From Varroa destructor (Eukaryota; Arthropoda; Arachnida; Mesostigmata; Varroidae): a stretch of 64,000 nucleotides of DNA. Positions 1 to 11,480 of the stretch are shown here, in pieces. Position 1 is the first letter of the stretch. Each line of letters begins with the position of its first letter. The stretch covers positions 36,506,165 through 36,570,164 of the forward strand of contig NW_019211458.1 in the NCBI RefSeq assembly GCF_002443255.2. Direction: 5' to 3'. Position numbers and translations under genes: made by a program. The notes under the pieces are model-generated. The model was not told where the DNA came from. It did not search any database and was given only the letters and a program-made list of their open reading frames with translations.

Positions 1-409
1 CGGGTGACTGACATAGATCTACTCATTTGTTCTGATGCTTTAGAAACGGCTCAAGTCCGTTGTCTCTATCGGAGAATGCGCATTATTTTCTGTTGTTTCT
101 GATGTTGTCTTGTTTTTTTTGGTAAGCGCGACTTTGCGTTTTAGACCGAGTTCACAGCTATGCAGTAGCCGAGAGATACTAGAAACATATGACGACAAAG
201 CTTGATTTACCCTCGCTTTAGTCCGGAGGGCCAAAACTGCCAAGACGACGGACTCGTATTGTGCAGGCGAGGGTCAACGTCACTGAAGGCCGTGAAAGTC
301 GAAGAAGTGAATGTGGATTTTGTGTTTCTCCACAGTGCCGAAGAGCAGCTCCCAATGTCTTATTAAGCGATCCGTAGCGATTATACAGCGTTTATGGCTT
401 CGCCAATCG

Positions 410-418
410 TATAAAAAG
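410..418 (+). promoter_or_regulatory. TATA box of the cuticle protein gene
   Basis: The sequence TATAAAAAG lies 68 bases upstream of the start codon at 478. The expected transcription start about 30 bases downstream falls near 440; an initiator-like TCAG lies at 455-458. With the start context aacaaccATG this makes a compact promoter with a leader of only some 20-40 bases, as is common for arthropod cuticle genes. Confidence 0.75.
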
Positions 419-477
419 GTTGGTATCCAAACCCATCGCGTCGCAGAGTTGTTCTCAGCATCTATCAATAAACAACC

Positions 478-768
478 ATGTTGAAGTTCGCCGCTTTTGC
501 TGCCCTTGTGGCTATCGTCCACGGTGGAACTCTTTTGTCGGCTCCGATCGCCGCCCCGGTTGTTCACTACACTGCTGCCGCTCCCGTTGTAACCTCATCG
601 GCCATTACCACCCGCGCTGACTCGTACGCCCCCGTCGTTGCCCCGATCGCCCACTACGCGGCTACCCCCGTCGTTGCTTCGTCGGCCATAACCGCCCGCA
701 TTGACGGCTACACTGTCGCCCATTCCCCGATCGCCCATTATGCCGTTCCTGTAGCCAGTCCCTTATAG
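478..768 (+). CDS. small secreted cuticular protein (Ala/Val/Pro-rich, low complexity)
   Basis: Complete intronless reading frame of 96 residues, ATG at 478 and TAG at 766-768. Residues 1-16 (MLKFAAFAALVAIVHG) form a typical signal peptide. The mature part is built from two imperfect copies of a unit of about 40 residues: an AP-x-VVHY/IAHY block, an Ala/Pro-Val-Val stretch, SSAIT-x-R, then D-x-Y; a third AHSPIAHY block follows near the C-terminus. Such AAP(V)/HY repeats are typical of structural exoskeleton proteins of mites and other arthropods that lack the Rebers-Riddiford chitin-binding domain. Codon use is GC-rich compared with the AT-rich surroundings, which supports real coding. The product is expected to be secreted by epidermis into the cuticle. 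At 96 residues it is short for this group. A TATA box lies upstream and a polyadenylation signal downstream. Other members of a cuticle cluster may lie left of the window. The class is clear; the exact family name is not. Confidence 0.85.
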   Translation: MLKFAAFAALVAIVHGGTLLSAPIAAPVVHYTAAAPVVTSSAITTRADSYAPVVAPIAHYAATPVVASSAITARIDGYTVAHSPIAHYAVPVASPL

Positions 769-940
769 ATACTCTATAGCGCTAAGTGTAGCACCCATAG
801 ATACAACAAGCACGGAACATGACAGCTGAACAGTGTGGCTCTGCTGTCCCATTTCGGAAGGGAAAAGCTGAGCGACGTTGTGAAGTTGGCGGGTGACCTG
901 TTATAGGGGCGCTCTGCAGAAATTTTGTCGCAGCTAATGA

Positions 941-946
941 AATAAA
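941..946 (+). terminator. polyadenylation signal AATAAA of the cuticle protein gene
   Basis: A canonical AATAAA lies 173 bases after the stop codon at 768, followed by a T/G-rich stretch (ttgtttgtaat, about 954-964). This gives a 3' UTR of roughly 190-200 bases and closes a compact transcription unit of about 0.5 kb. Confidence 0.65.
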
Positions 947-989
947 TATGAAGTTGTTTGTAATAGTAAAATGTACGGCCGTATGTCAT

Positions 990-2270
990 TACATCGATAT
1001 AACATGCTTAGCTCGTAGTGAGGCTATAAATATTTTGGTATAAAGGTGTAAACAAGTTTTTGCCGAAAAATGAATACAAAGCTAACCTTTTTATTTTTCG
1101 ACCTGTCACTGAAAAGTAATGGTGCTTCGCCTAATCTAAACAAGGCATAAAGATGTCCTATTAAAAAAAACATAGCTTATCTAGGCAGGAAAGCGGGATC
1201 ATACCAACTATATTGCTAACCACTAATATTGCTGTTTGTATTTAAGACAGATTTGTCTTTCGCTGCTCAACTAAATATTTTAGGTCTGTATTTAGGTCTA
1301 TGGCGCAGTAGATTTAAGAATGCTTTTCTAATGCTAACATAACGTCATAGTGAATACAGAACACCTTCTAGGAGACTATTGTTTCTTTATAGGTAGTAAA
1401 TAAACAAACAAAATTTTCGGATGACTGGTATGAGAAAGCTTATGCAACGAAATACGCATTTAGCTTATCCTTCTGTATGGGCCGAATACACATAGACAAG
1501 ATAAGATGATATTGAACAAACTGATACCTAATCTTAATGTGCCTAGAAGGTTTCTGGCCTAATTGACAAAACGACGTCCAATATTGGGCAGTAACAGATC
1601 AATGAGATTCGCATCTTTTTTTCTGACGATGCCAGCGGCTCATAAAGCTAAATGTTTACCAGTTGCTTCAGAAACGAAATCATTATAATAAGCGTCCCGT
1701 GTTTTTCGGTCTGCAAAACTATTAGCCCTCATTTCTGCCTTCAGTATTGATCTCTCATATCTAAACCTATACGAATGTACGTCACTTGTACAAATCATCT
1801 CCAGTAAAGATGTTTGCCATTTCCTTTATTTTTGTGCATCTTCCCGCCTTGTTCTCGCCACTGCTGTCACCCTACTGGCCTCATATTCTCCGCGTTTTCC
1901 TTTTGCTACTTTCTGCGGTGACGCACGTAGGAGCGATCGCAACATTTGATATACTCTCGGCCACACACGTAATCTATTTCTTTCGTTCCTTGCTTTGTAT
2001 ATCCGCGTTAGAAGGACCTCACCGTCGTGGCTCTATCTCATTGTCTGTGTACGCATGCCTTTTACTCTTTCCTTCCTACTTGGCAAATGCAACAACCCCA
2101 ACCGCGCCTCGCTAGGCTACGTTGGGGTCCGGCGGCTTCACCCCTTTCCGTCGTACAATGACCTATTGTGACACAGAGGCATTTTCACAATGGTAATAGG
2201 TGGCGCCTCCCTCAACAGCAGCAACGCGTATAAGGCTACGTACGTATAACGGAGTGTGGCATAGCTACAG
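990..2270. other. intergenic, no gene seen
   Basis: AT-rich sequence without a convincing exon. A reading frame at 1786-2115 (+) is C/T-rich and low in complexity, with no recognisable domain, splice context or promoter; I do not regard it as coding. Confidence 0.5.
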
Positions 2271-2279
2271 CAGTCGAGT

Positions 2280-2318
2280 TTTATAGGGAATGATTGCGTA
2301 GGCGTCAGTCATTCAGTC
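2280..2318 (+). promoter_or_regulatory. candidate core promoter (TATA-like plus initiators)
   Basis: A TATA-like TTTATAGG at 2280-2287 is followed by two arthropod-type initiator motifs, TCAGT at 2305-2309 and TTCAGTC at 2312-2318, at distances of about 27-35 bases. Downstream sequence (2320-2900) is more GC-rich and C/T-rich than the surroundings. No gene on the + strand can be assigned; the nearest recognisable + strand feature is the miR-307 hairpin 5.8 kb downstream, so a primary-miRNA promoter is one possibility. Confidence 0.25.
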
Positions 2319-3572
2319 ACAGCCACTATCGCGATCAGCGTCGCTATCGGCGACGCTGTCGCTGGTCCTTCTGGCTTCTTCTTTTCTCCTGTTTCGTTTT
2401 GATGACACTTCCCCCTGTTGACCAGCTAGCGGCAGCGAAAGCAAGCAAAACAACAACCACATACAGCTTCTCGCATGGTTTGTTGGTTAATCGCTTGCTT
2501 ATTCGATATTTGCAGAGTAAATGACATGAGCGTAGCAGTCTGCTTTTTTGGTTCGCTGACGATGTTGATGCTGATGACGTCTACTGGTATATCGCTACCC
2601 TTTGTTCGAGGTTTTTCTAGTTGCTACCATAGACGCCTGTGCGCTGACCAGCAGAGTCCGCTCAAGCTGTTAACCCACGGCAAACCAATGAACAAATGAA
2701 TGAACGAACTAAGCAGGCAGTGCCTTTCTACAGTCAATCTGGTCTGGTCCAGTCGGCTTTCATTCCTCGCCTCCAGCGCACTACCTCAGTACCACAGTCC
2801 TTGTTCCACATTCAACGAAGCCGGACGTCTCTCGTTTCTGCTGTGACGGCTGTTCTTCTTTGTCCTACGGCATGCAACTAGACGCGTGCGTCCACCCACA
2901 TCCATAGAGAGACCACAACGCAGACCACTCGAACAATCTCACTACAGTCTTGACGCTGACGCGTTTCGCAACAATCGTACTTGATGCGACAACTGCCGTT
3001 TACGCTGACCATAATACCACGGCGCAAAATATTATACCATAAAGAAGCAGTCTCAAAGACTTGACTCTTGCCTTTTTACAGCCACTGACATGTGTCACAT
3101 CGATTCATAGATTCCGTTCCCGGACCGTTTGGTTCAGTTCAATCAGCTTTTTGTTGCTACGGGTATACAGTGTAGCCTATAGGCGAGCCAAAATTATGTT
3201 ACAGGTACACCTCAGTTAGACGCTAGAGGACTATTATGTTCTAGTTCATCAGTGTTTAATTCGCTGAATGGTATTGTTTGCCGCGATAACTTAACACGAT
3301 TAATGACAATTTCATACAACTTAATACTAACCAAAGGGATTGAGGACAGCACAATTTTCAGAGAACAACTAAGATGCTTGTCTATGGTAGTACTCTGCTC
3401 ATGCGGGTTCAGTTCCGTTAGTGCTTGTTCGCAAGCGATTTCCCTGACAAGCTGTAGGTGCGTGTTCACAACTGTCTCTCCCGTAAAGCGACCATGGTTG
3501 ACGGTTAGATTGATTCGAGAGAGCTAGCATGACATCTTTCAGCGGACTGATTCGTCACGTACTCGCCCCCTT

Positions 3573-3778
3573 TCAACTGCTATCGTGGCCAAGCCAACCG
3601 ATGGAATGAATCTGCTCCAGTCGATGCTCGTGCGGAAACAGGGCATGGTCTATTGCCTCGGCATCCGAGTTGCATTGCCCCTGTCTGATAATGCTGTCCA
3701 AGTTAGAGGTGACACTCAATAGTTTCTCTGTGTATGACTGCAACGAATCCCAATCGAACGAACGTTCTTGTCGCTCCG
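3573..3778 (-). CDS. possible C-terminal exon of an unrecognised protein
   Basis: On the minus strand a good acceptor (T-rich tract, then gctcttag) precedes 67 complete codons ending in TGA at 3573-3575. The peptide begins ERQERSFDWDSLQSYTEKLL, continues as an amphipathic, helix-like segment with one Cys (IIRQGQCNSDAEAID) and ends GWLGHDSS. Its composition is protein-like and it is not a simple repeat. I do not recognise the family. A leader-like hydrophobic frame lies about 0.7 kb upstream on the same strand (4423-4560), which might belong to the same gene, but no consensus donor joins them. It could be a chance frame. Confidence 0.3.
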
Positions 3779-3989
3779 CTAAGAGCCAGTCATGACCATA
3801 GTGAAGAAAAATCAGAGAAAAAACCTTCAATTTACCAAGAAGAGGCTCAGAATTTTTGGATCCTGCATCAGCTGCATTTATGACTGCTTCTCACCGATAC
3901 TAGCTAAAGTTTTGATTCTAGTGTGCACGTGTTTGTGCGATAAAACATAAAGAGAAACAAATATGCAGCACGTTTTACAGGCACGCCAT

Positions 3990-4990
3990 GTTGCTACTTG
4001 CTGAAGATTTCCCTCAAAGCTTCCATTGGCCTTCAGCCCACGGACACAAGGTCATACATCCCATAATGCGCCAAATGGAGCCAAGTAGTGCTTTCTCTCA
4101 TCTTTGCTTCTACGAAAAGCTAACAAATGGCTGTTCCTTTGAGGGGCTTGTGAAAGAAATGGGGTCGGAGACCAGAACAATGCTCGGCGTTCGTCGCTCC
4201 CAACCAACCCAGGCAGGCTGGCAAGCAGCGCTGCAGGGCCCAGGCATAGTTCAGATGCTACTTTCATCTTCTTACCACTACCATCAGCCCCCATCCTCGG
4301 CTGGCCCCACTGAAAAAAAGCTTCCCTCCACGGAGTTGCTCCCAGCACCCGCTAGACGGCAGTCTGGTGGCCGGCCGACGAGGTGAAGCTTCATCGGAGC
4401 ATAAGACCGCGCTCATTTCGTGCTACGTCCGAGCCGCCCTCTCGTTCCAGGGCTCGGCGGGCCCTTGCAAGACCTCGCATGCCAATACCACGTTGATGTT
4501 CAGTAGCAGGAAGAGCGGCAGCACCAGAAAGGGACGAAGCAGCGCAGCGCTTGATTCGGTTGTCAGCCTCTAGCTTTTCGCTAGTCGCAAACGGTCTCTG
4601 GTTTTCTGCTGTGCTTTAGTCGTTTACGGGAAGGCCGCCACATTACTCCAGGCAGCCACTTCGCCTACAAACAAGTTCCTGCTTACAGTTCCGTTCACAT
4701 TTTCACCTCGATTGGCCTTGAATTTTCGCAGGGCTCTCGGGTGTCCCTTAAAGAGATAGCTACCTTCTTCATCGCTAGCCACCACTCTGCTAGTGGCGAC
4801 GCGCGCTCGTTGCCCGTCAGGGCTCACTGTAAGATTGCAGGACGTATCCGTAGAGGACGGAGGAAGGAAAGGTACGTGTACGGTGCTTCAGCTCGAAACT
4901 ACGTCATGATCTTTGTAGGCGTACATTGCCGCAGCGCAGCGAGCGGTGCTGCGAAGCAGGAACGAATGTATAGACGAGCAAAATTCGACT
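3990..4990. other. GC-rich island, unassigned; leader-like frame on minus strand at 4423-4560
   Basis: About 1 kb clearly richer in G and C than its surroundings, with overlapping open frames on both strands and no recognisable domain. On the minus strand, 4423-4560, one frame reads LLRPFLVLPLFLLLNINVVL followed by ACEVLQGPAEPWNERAART and a stop. This looks like a secretory signal with its cleavage site, but it has no ATG between the upstream in-frame stop and the hydrophobic core, so it would need an upstream coding exon. A minus-strand acceptor/donor pair (ttttttcag at about 4310-4319, gtaaga at 4271-4276) brackets a possible 34-base exon. This could be a promoter/first-exon region of a minus-strand gene. 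Confidence 0.3.
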
Positions 4991-4999
4991 AAGGTGGTT

Positions 5000-7900
5000 T
5001 TCGTCGTAATCTTGCTCAAAATTCAACCCACGCAATTCCGCTCGTCGTTCGCAGTCATGCGATGTGCATGCTACGAGGAACCAATTTTTTCCTCGATTAA
5101 TGCTCAGGTGAGGTTGGGCTAATAGCTGGTGTTGAGGACTACTCTGTGAGAGACTCTCGTTTCGCTCGCTGTCCTTCTATTCCTCGTTCGCTATTTTGAC
5201 GTGTCATGCCAAGGAGTAAACGTGAATGAAGTGTCTCATATCCAAAACGACAAAGTAACGGCCGTGTGACCGCACGCGGTCTATTTCTGTATGCGTGATT
5301 GTTCGGTCCGGCTACATTGAATCGCTTTCAACGCAAATCATCAACGTTGTCAGTTAGAGAACCATTGTTGCAAAGTGAATAATTTCAGTACTCGATTGGC
5401 TAAAACTAGCAAATTTAATAGAAAAAAACGTTACCAGAATTAGAATCGAAAGAATACCAGCCAAGTGAATATTGTGTTAAAGTATTTTCCAACGATCTCG
5501 CAATCATAGTGACGCTTTGTTTATGTTCTGAAAGGATGGGGCGTAAATTCGTCTAACTTGCCCATTGTATTTACTGCTTGATCTTTAGCGAAATTGAAAA
5601 TTCGGTTGCAAAACATGATTTCCCTGTTTCCAGCGTAAGTAAAGGCGTTCTAATCTTGTTCTCGTTTTAATTAGACTAGTAGTAATGCAAAGCCTTCGTC
5701 AATTCTATTTGAGATAGAACTGGCACCCACTTATAAAGTCCAAGGAAAGTGTGTATCTTTTTCGTCTATTTGTGCAGTTTTTAAGTGAGTAAGTTACGTG
5801 TTCATCCTCGATTATAACTTGGCATGTCAAATTAGTACATTAAAGCAAATTCAAACGTTCGTTGAATGGTAGACATGTTACGTTACATATTACGTATAGA
5901 TAGTTTAGTATTCGATTAATAATTGTTAAATATTAGAACGAACCCAAGGAAGATATAGAAGCCATAAAAGATGCTATAATGTTGACGACAAACGGAATAC
6001 GAGCTTGGTACTTCCCGTTTTTAAAAAATAAGTGGACTATTTTCTACTGTTGACCACTGCTATTCCTATAGCATGTCCGACGCTCGCCTTCGATAAACAC
6101 ATACATTTATCCTTTTATTTGGTTCGAAAAGTTGCAAGTACTGCGATGTTTACTCAATTCCATTGTGTTTGCCTGTCATTACTGATTTTACTATGTGTGT
6201 ATATATGGTAGATGTATGGCTGTGTGTATGAATTTTCCGCCTTTCTCGGCCGTAATCCCTCACGTACACCATTTCCAAATCCACATGAGTGTTGTCATTA
6301 GTGCTCACTTTTCTTAGACGGTTTAAACTGAGCGAATCAGTCAGTCCTTTTCTCTTAGCGCTGCTTCCTGTCGGGTAACAGAACGCGATCACCAAAGTAA
6401 CTCCGGCAAGCAACGGTTTTCTCAAATTCCGCTACCTTAACTATTAGAACAATTACCACTTGCAGAGTGCTTGGCTTTAATAGATCGTAGCAAAACGACC
6501 CCTGTGCCGCAATGATGCGACTAGCAAAATCCCAGTTTATTCCCGTCATGCCTCGTCATTCGTATCCATCATTCAATGCTTCTATATGGAAGATAAAGCC
6601 GCTAGTTATAATAGCCAATTACCACTTAACGCTGGCTTTAATAGCAGCTGCAACGCCTGTGCAATATAATACGGTTGCGCCGTCTCATTAAGAAGAGTAG
6701 CAGTCCGGCTCCGTGCAACAGCACCCGTCGACCGGTTGCCCCAGCTTTTAGGCAATTTATTGTTAAATGCCAGTCCCGATCCCTTCGCGAGTCGCGACCT
6801 AACCCATATTCTCCTCCTTAACTTTGGGCAAAATCACACCAGCGTTACGATTTCTATTTAATCATAGAACTCAAGCATCATCCTCAGCTCGAAACGGACG
6901 ATGGCCGGCAAAGCTTAACATGCAATTCGCAATATACCACAGCATTAAGTCTGCATAAGTCTGAGCGACAAAACAGGCAAATCAGGACACCTATTGATCC
7001 TGATTAAACTACGGTCTCAAGGGATTGTTCCCGAGACAGCGCTGTCTGTCAGATAACAAACGCTGGAAAGCTTCTTTGTCTCGCGTAGACTTCCCGAGTG
7101 TTAGTTGCAGCGTATGTAGACATGTATGTTGATACGAACTGATATTAATTAAAAATTAGATGTTTGTTAGCATCGTATTAGTTACGCCGATATTATTTGT
7201 CTGCTGCTGGTTAACTCTATACTTCTTCTGTTAATCTCGGATGTTTATTGTTGTTAGTAAACATAGCTCGCCGCTCCCGTCTATGTTTAGGTTATGGACG
7301 ATCAATTGTTACGAACTAAATCTGTGAGTCTTCATAAAGTTTATTATAGTGTTCATGGGATAAAACAAATCATGTATCAAACAAGAAGGCGTCACACCCG
7401 AAAAGGTAGTAATTCCATCAAAAAACTTGACTTTCTTCCGGCTTACACAATCATTTTAGCATACGAGCGATAGCTCTACATGGGAAGCGGGTGACAAATG
7501 CGACCGACCTTTTATATGCACGTTATTTTGAAAGTACATTGGTCTTAATTTACAACTGGGTTTCATTTTTCCGTATTCGAATGATGATTAAAACTGGCTC
7601 GCTACATAATTAATATAGAGACACTAGCATTCAGTATGTTTCATCTTTATTGAGTCACTCACGGAAAGCTTTTTATTAGTACTGAATAATTTGCTTAATG
7701 TTCTAGACAAATTTACATAAATATCACAAAGAATTTGCCATAACTGGGCAGATGATTTTAAATTGTTATTTCGTCTTAAAGGGTACATCGAAAACCACCG
7801 AAAGTCGAATGCCATCGACGTATTATATTGATATAGGTATGATTGGTCTAGGCAGATGCGTATTAAAAGCCTTTACTTTCATTTTTATAATCTCGTAAAA

Positions 7901-8090
7901 GTATATCTTTAGCAAACTAAGCAGAATCATACATACAATGACCTGATTATTATTATCTCTTACTGCGTCACAGGTGGCTCATAGGAGGCGTCAGTTATAA
8001 TGACGTTATAATGTTCTAATTACGACTCGAATTATGTTTTGCAGCTAGCGGGTATTCTTTACGGAGGCGGCCGAAGACTATCTTCAAGGG
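5000..8090. other. intergenic, no gene seen
   Basis: AT-rich single-copy-looking sequence. Short open frames here (for example 6150-6549 and 7624-7815, minus strand) have no domain, promoter or splice support. Confidence 0.5.
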
Positions 8091-8092
8091 GG

Positions 8093-8184
8093 GTGTTCAG
8101 GGTGACTCGCTCAGGAGGTAGTCGATGTGAAAGTGATTTGTTATCATCACAACCTCCTTGAGTGAGTGGTTCTGGCGCCACAAT
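8093..8184 (+). ncRNA. mir-307: microRNA miR-307 precursor
   Basis: A hairpin of pre-miRNA size. The 3' arm at 8147-8169 begins UCACAACCUCCUUGAGUGAG, which as I recall is identical to the first 20 bases of Drosophila miR-307a-3p and differs only at the 3' end (UGG here against CGA). The 5' arm (actcgctcaggaggt, 8105-8119) pairs with acctccttgagtgagt (8152-8167), with one bulged U and one G-U pair; it keeps the ACUC-x-CUCA start of the known 5p strand. The loop lies at about 8125-8146, and CAG/CTG plus GTG/CAC segments extend the lower stem. miR-307 is an arthropod-conserved post-transcriptional regulator. No host gene is visible; the locus looks intergenic. The miRNA identity is strong; precursor ends are approximate. 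Confidence 0.88.
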
Positions 8185-10600
8185 CGTAAGCGCCAGCAAG
8201 TAATAGCGGATCCTCATCGTTTCAACTTGGGAAATCTTCGGAACAAAATTTTAACTCCGCTCCTTATTTCGCATTATAATATTCGGTTGTGCTTTGCATC
8301 GACGTAAAAGAAGTAAAGCAACACCTTAGGCCTCTAACCCTATATTAACGATAAAAGCACAGCTATGTCATGTAAATAAGAACCACAGTCTTCAGCCATA
8401 AAAGATATCATAAAGATAAAGAAGTCTGATAACCATAAATTCTAGTTTGTAAAAACTTCGAAGCAAAATCGACTTTCTCAGGTAAAAGAGGCCCGATAGC
8501 GGCAAACCTGTCTGCAAACATGGAATTGCTTTCTTCAAACCTACAGGTGCTTGGTTGGCAATAACTTCAAATACACTCGAATTCGTGTTTTCAGAGGGTA
8601 TCCAAAGTTACATGTGAAGTATTTGCTTACCTGTCAGAGAGCGGTGTGATATAACTTGGCGTGCATGATCATAAAAACGCTTAATCAAAATGGCCAATGA
8701 ATAAATCTGAATAAACAAATAAACGACGCTACAAATAAATTGGTACAAACAAAAAAGTATTAGTAAAGGCTGCTACGTTGGTCACGTATAATTATGTCCA
8801 CATTTCTACTTGATAATATACGAGTCCGTCTTAATTACTAATGCCAACTATTAATACCATATAGATTTTATTTAGCGTGCTCTAGGTGGGGTAGCCGTCA
8901 CACCGCATATCCGAAGTCCTCCTTAAAATACTCCAAAAGTTAGTTCCTTCTGTGGTGAATTAGCATCTTGAGTACTGACGACCCGTTGTAGATGGTTACA
9001 AGTTAGGCCGAACGGTTATTACGCTTTGTTTAACTTGATAGGTTTAGTAAAGCCTTTGCGTTTGATTCGTAACGTATTATTCAGTATTTAAGTTTTCTGT
9101 TAAATAGTAAACAACAGCAACATTTAATTAGTTAGAAATAAACTTCATTTCAAAAGGGTAACGTAGCAATCGAAGGTTGTAATGACTACAAAGCCAATGG
9201 ATGCTTCTTGTGACATTCGTAGTAGTCTCTAAAAATATTTCTGAAAGGTGTCATACTTTTCGGGCTAGTTTTCTTCTTCTTCTTCTCCGGAGATATGGTG
9301 AAATTGTAGCAATTTCCAAATTTCAAAATAGTTCTTTTGAATTCACTATGCAATGTGAATTGAAATATTTCAATTTGTTCATTGCGTGCCATAGAAACGA
9401 TCGCGGGAGAGTGACACGTTTCTATAAATCTTTACATTAACTTACAGTCTATAAATTGATTCATATGTGAAACTTATACTAGGCTTTAAATGGCTAAATT
9501 TCTCGTAAGGAAACTTAGGCAAGTTCCCCCATGTGACATGTCCTATACAATTAGAGGGCATGGCATTTATATTGGGACTTTTAGTTGTGCGTCGTTTCTA
9601 AGATCGTATCTAGATAAAACCAGGTATTTTAGTATTTTACACGTGTTAGAAATAACGTGATTAAGGGTAATATCTATTCAATATAATTATCATTCTTTAA
9701 TCCGGAACCTAAACCACTAACTGGTCCTTTTCAGGATACTCCTTCTTCGATCCGCAAATGACTACCTAATAGTAAGCGTGTGTTGAGTGTTATCGGTAAG
9801 CGTTAAGCATACATTCAGTAATGAATGGGTAGAATAGCTAAAAAAAAGTTATTGTTTTATAATGAGTTTATTTTATTATGATGAGTTTGTCGTTCTGTCA
9901 TTGAAACAACAGTTTTTTTTGTAGTGTCAAGCCTTGCGAGTGAACGCGTGCCCGGCACGACAGACATCCTGTCACAATCCGTTCTGACCAATCGCAAAGA
10001 ACGAAGACGCTAAACACTCGTTCTCCAAATACAAAATGGATCATGTTAGTAACGTATCCACCTATATTTGGCCCTATTAGTACACTGCTAACACACAGTA
10101 TGCTAGTGTGGATTTGTTTTTTTTTAACGTTTCTTTTATTTAAACGTAAACCCTCAGTGCTTCCCAAAGTCAGACATCTGGAACATAATACCATAAAAAA
10201 AAATGACAAACATATTGATATAGTGGAAAAATATACTCTTTGTTGCTATTTGACAGTAACAACTATAATCATGATATTACGTAGAAAACAACCTCTATTC
10301 CATGCGCTATGGCTGATTGTTTAAAAAGCAGCATATAGATCAAGTAGAGGGAACTCATGGTAATCCCAATCATTAAAAACACTAAGCTAGTGAAATACCT
10401 GACCTTAACAGTTATCTAATTGACATATGGGGCCATTACGAGTGAATCCCTTGGCTTTGAAATTAAAGAACTTTTATTATTATTGATTCTAGCAGACAAA
10501 ATTTGCCCGGTAAATAACCCAGTTTCTTAAAAAGTTGTAAGTGAAACCCGGTCATTTTAGTTTATTCCAAGAGAAATGAGTTTAGAAAAGATAACATATT
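8185..10600. other. intergenic, no gene seen
   Basis: AT-rich non-coding sequence. Open frames at 9186-9440 and 9898-10324 overlap on opposite strands and show no domain or splice support. Confidence 0.5.
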
Positions 10601-10619
10601 CGTTGAAATCATTGAAAAT

Positions 10620-11480
10620 CAACGCTCAATGGCTTACTTATCGAAGGTTACAAAGCTGCGGAAATTCATCGAAGGTCAGTGAAGACATTAGGTAAGCTTT
10701 AGCGAATATACAGTACGTGAATAATGCGAACGATCCGAGAACGGAGATTGAAAAGTTCAAAGCCGGTAAAGAGGTGACCAAATATCGGGACCCAAAGGAC
10801 AGGCACGCTTTACCGCAGTCGAAGAGGCTTCTTATTGAAGCAGAACACCGAGTCTATAAGCTCTATCAGTCAAAATTCCTATTCCTAACATGTTACAAAA
10901 TTATATTTCAAATACTAAAAATTCTGAAACTTAGTAAAAAATGGGTCCACTGCGAGTTCTAGGCCAACTGAAAATGCGTGCGTATTCTACGTGCGGTTCG
11001 AGGAACTGTAGCCAATAAAGAACTCGCCTGGAGCATTCGATCGTAGCTAAAGGTTGTTTTAAACGGAGACGAGAGAATGGTATCATTCTGGAGAGAAATC
11101 AAGCTCGGTGGTAGTACCTATCAAATTTAAGCCTAACATGATGGTAGTACTTGCAATAAACATCAGGGGCATCCGCTACTGTGAGATGCTCGTCGAAAAC
11201 GAATGGAATCTGCTACCTCAAGTTTTTAAGAGGCTCTAAGAGAGAAAAGGCTTGCATATTGCTGGCAAGAGCTGGAACGGCAATCAAAATCATGCAGTCT
11301 AGTTACTTGATGACAATGCTAGATCACATTGCCATGTCTCAACTACTTCTCCCATTGAGCAAAATATCTAACACTGGCTTGAGTCCTTTTTTTTCATGAA
11401 TTACGAAACTTTTCTTGCTCGAAGAAGAACAGATGGAAGCCAAGCACATCCCACTATTGATGTACTTCGGCAAGTCATAG
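10620..11480 (+). mobile_element. decayed mariner/Tc1-type transposon, transposase relic
   Basis: Fragments of a D,D34D-type transposase appear in order on the + strand but in shifting frames. At 10643-10693 EGYKAAEIHRRSVKTLG matches the N-terminal helix-turn-helix region. At about 10740-10830 KFKAGKEVTKYRDPKDRHA resembles the linker of mariner transposases. At 11062-11080 NGDERM corresponds to the first catalytic aspartate (GDE motif). At 11309-11329 DDNARSH corresponds to the second (HDNARSH). Stops and frameshifts interrupt every part, so it is inactive. A second relic of the same family lies at 39.8-40.25 kb; both share a 3' segment that includes acatatg and, further on, an acgaatgg-caggtat type stretch. 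Terminal inverted repeats were not located. Confidence 0.7.

Noticed and set aside
1786..2115. 109-codon frame on the + strand
   Set aside because: Low-complexity C/T-rich frame, no domain, promoter or splice context.
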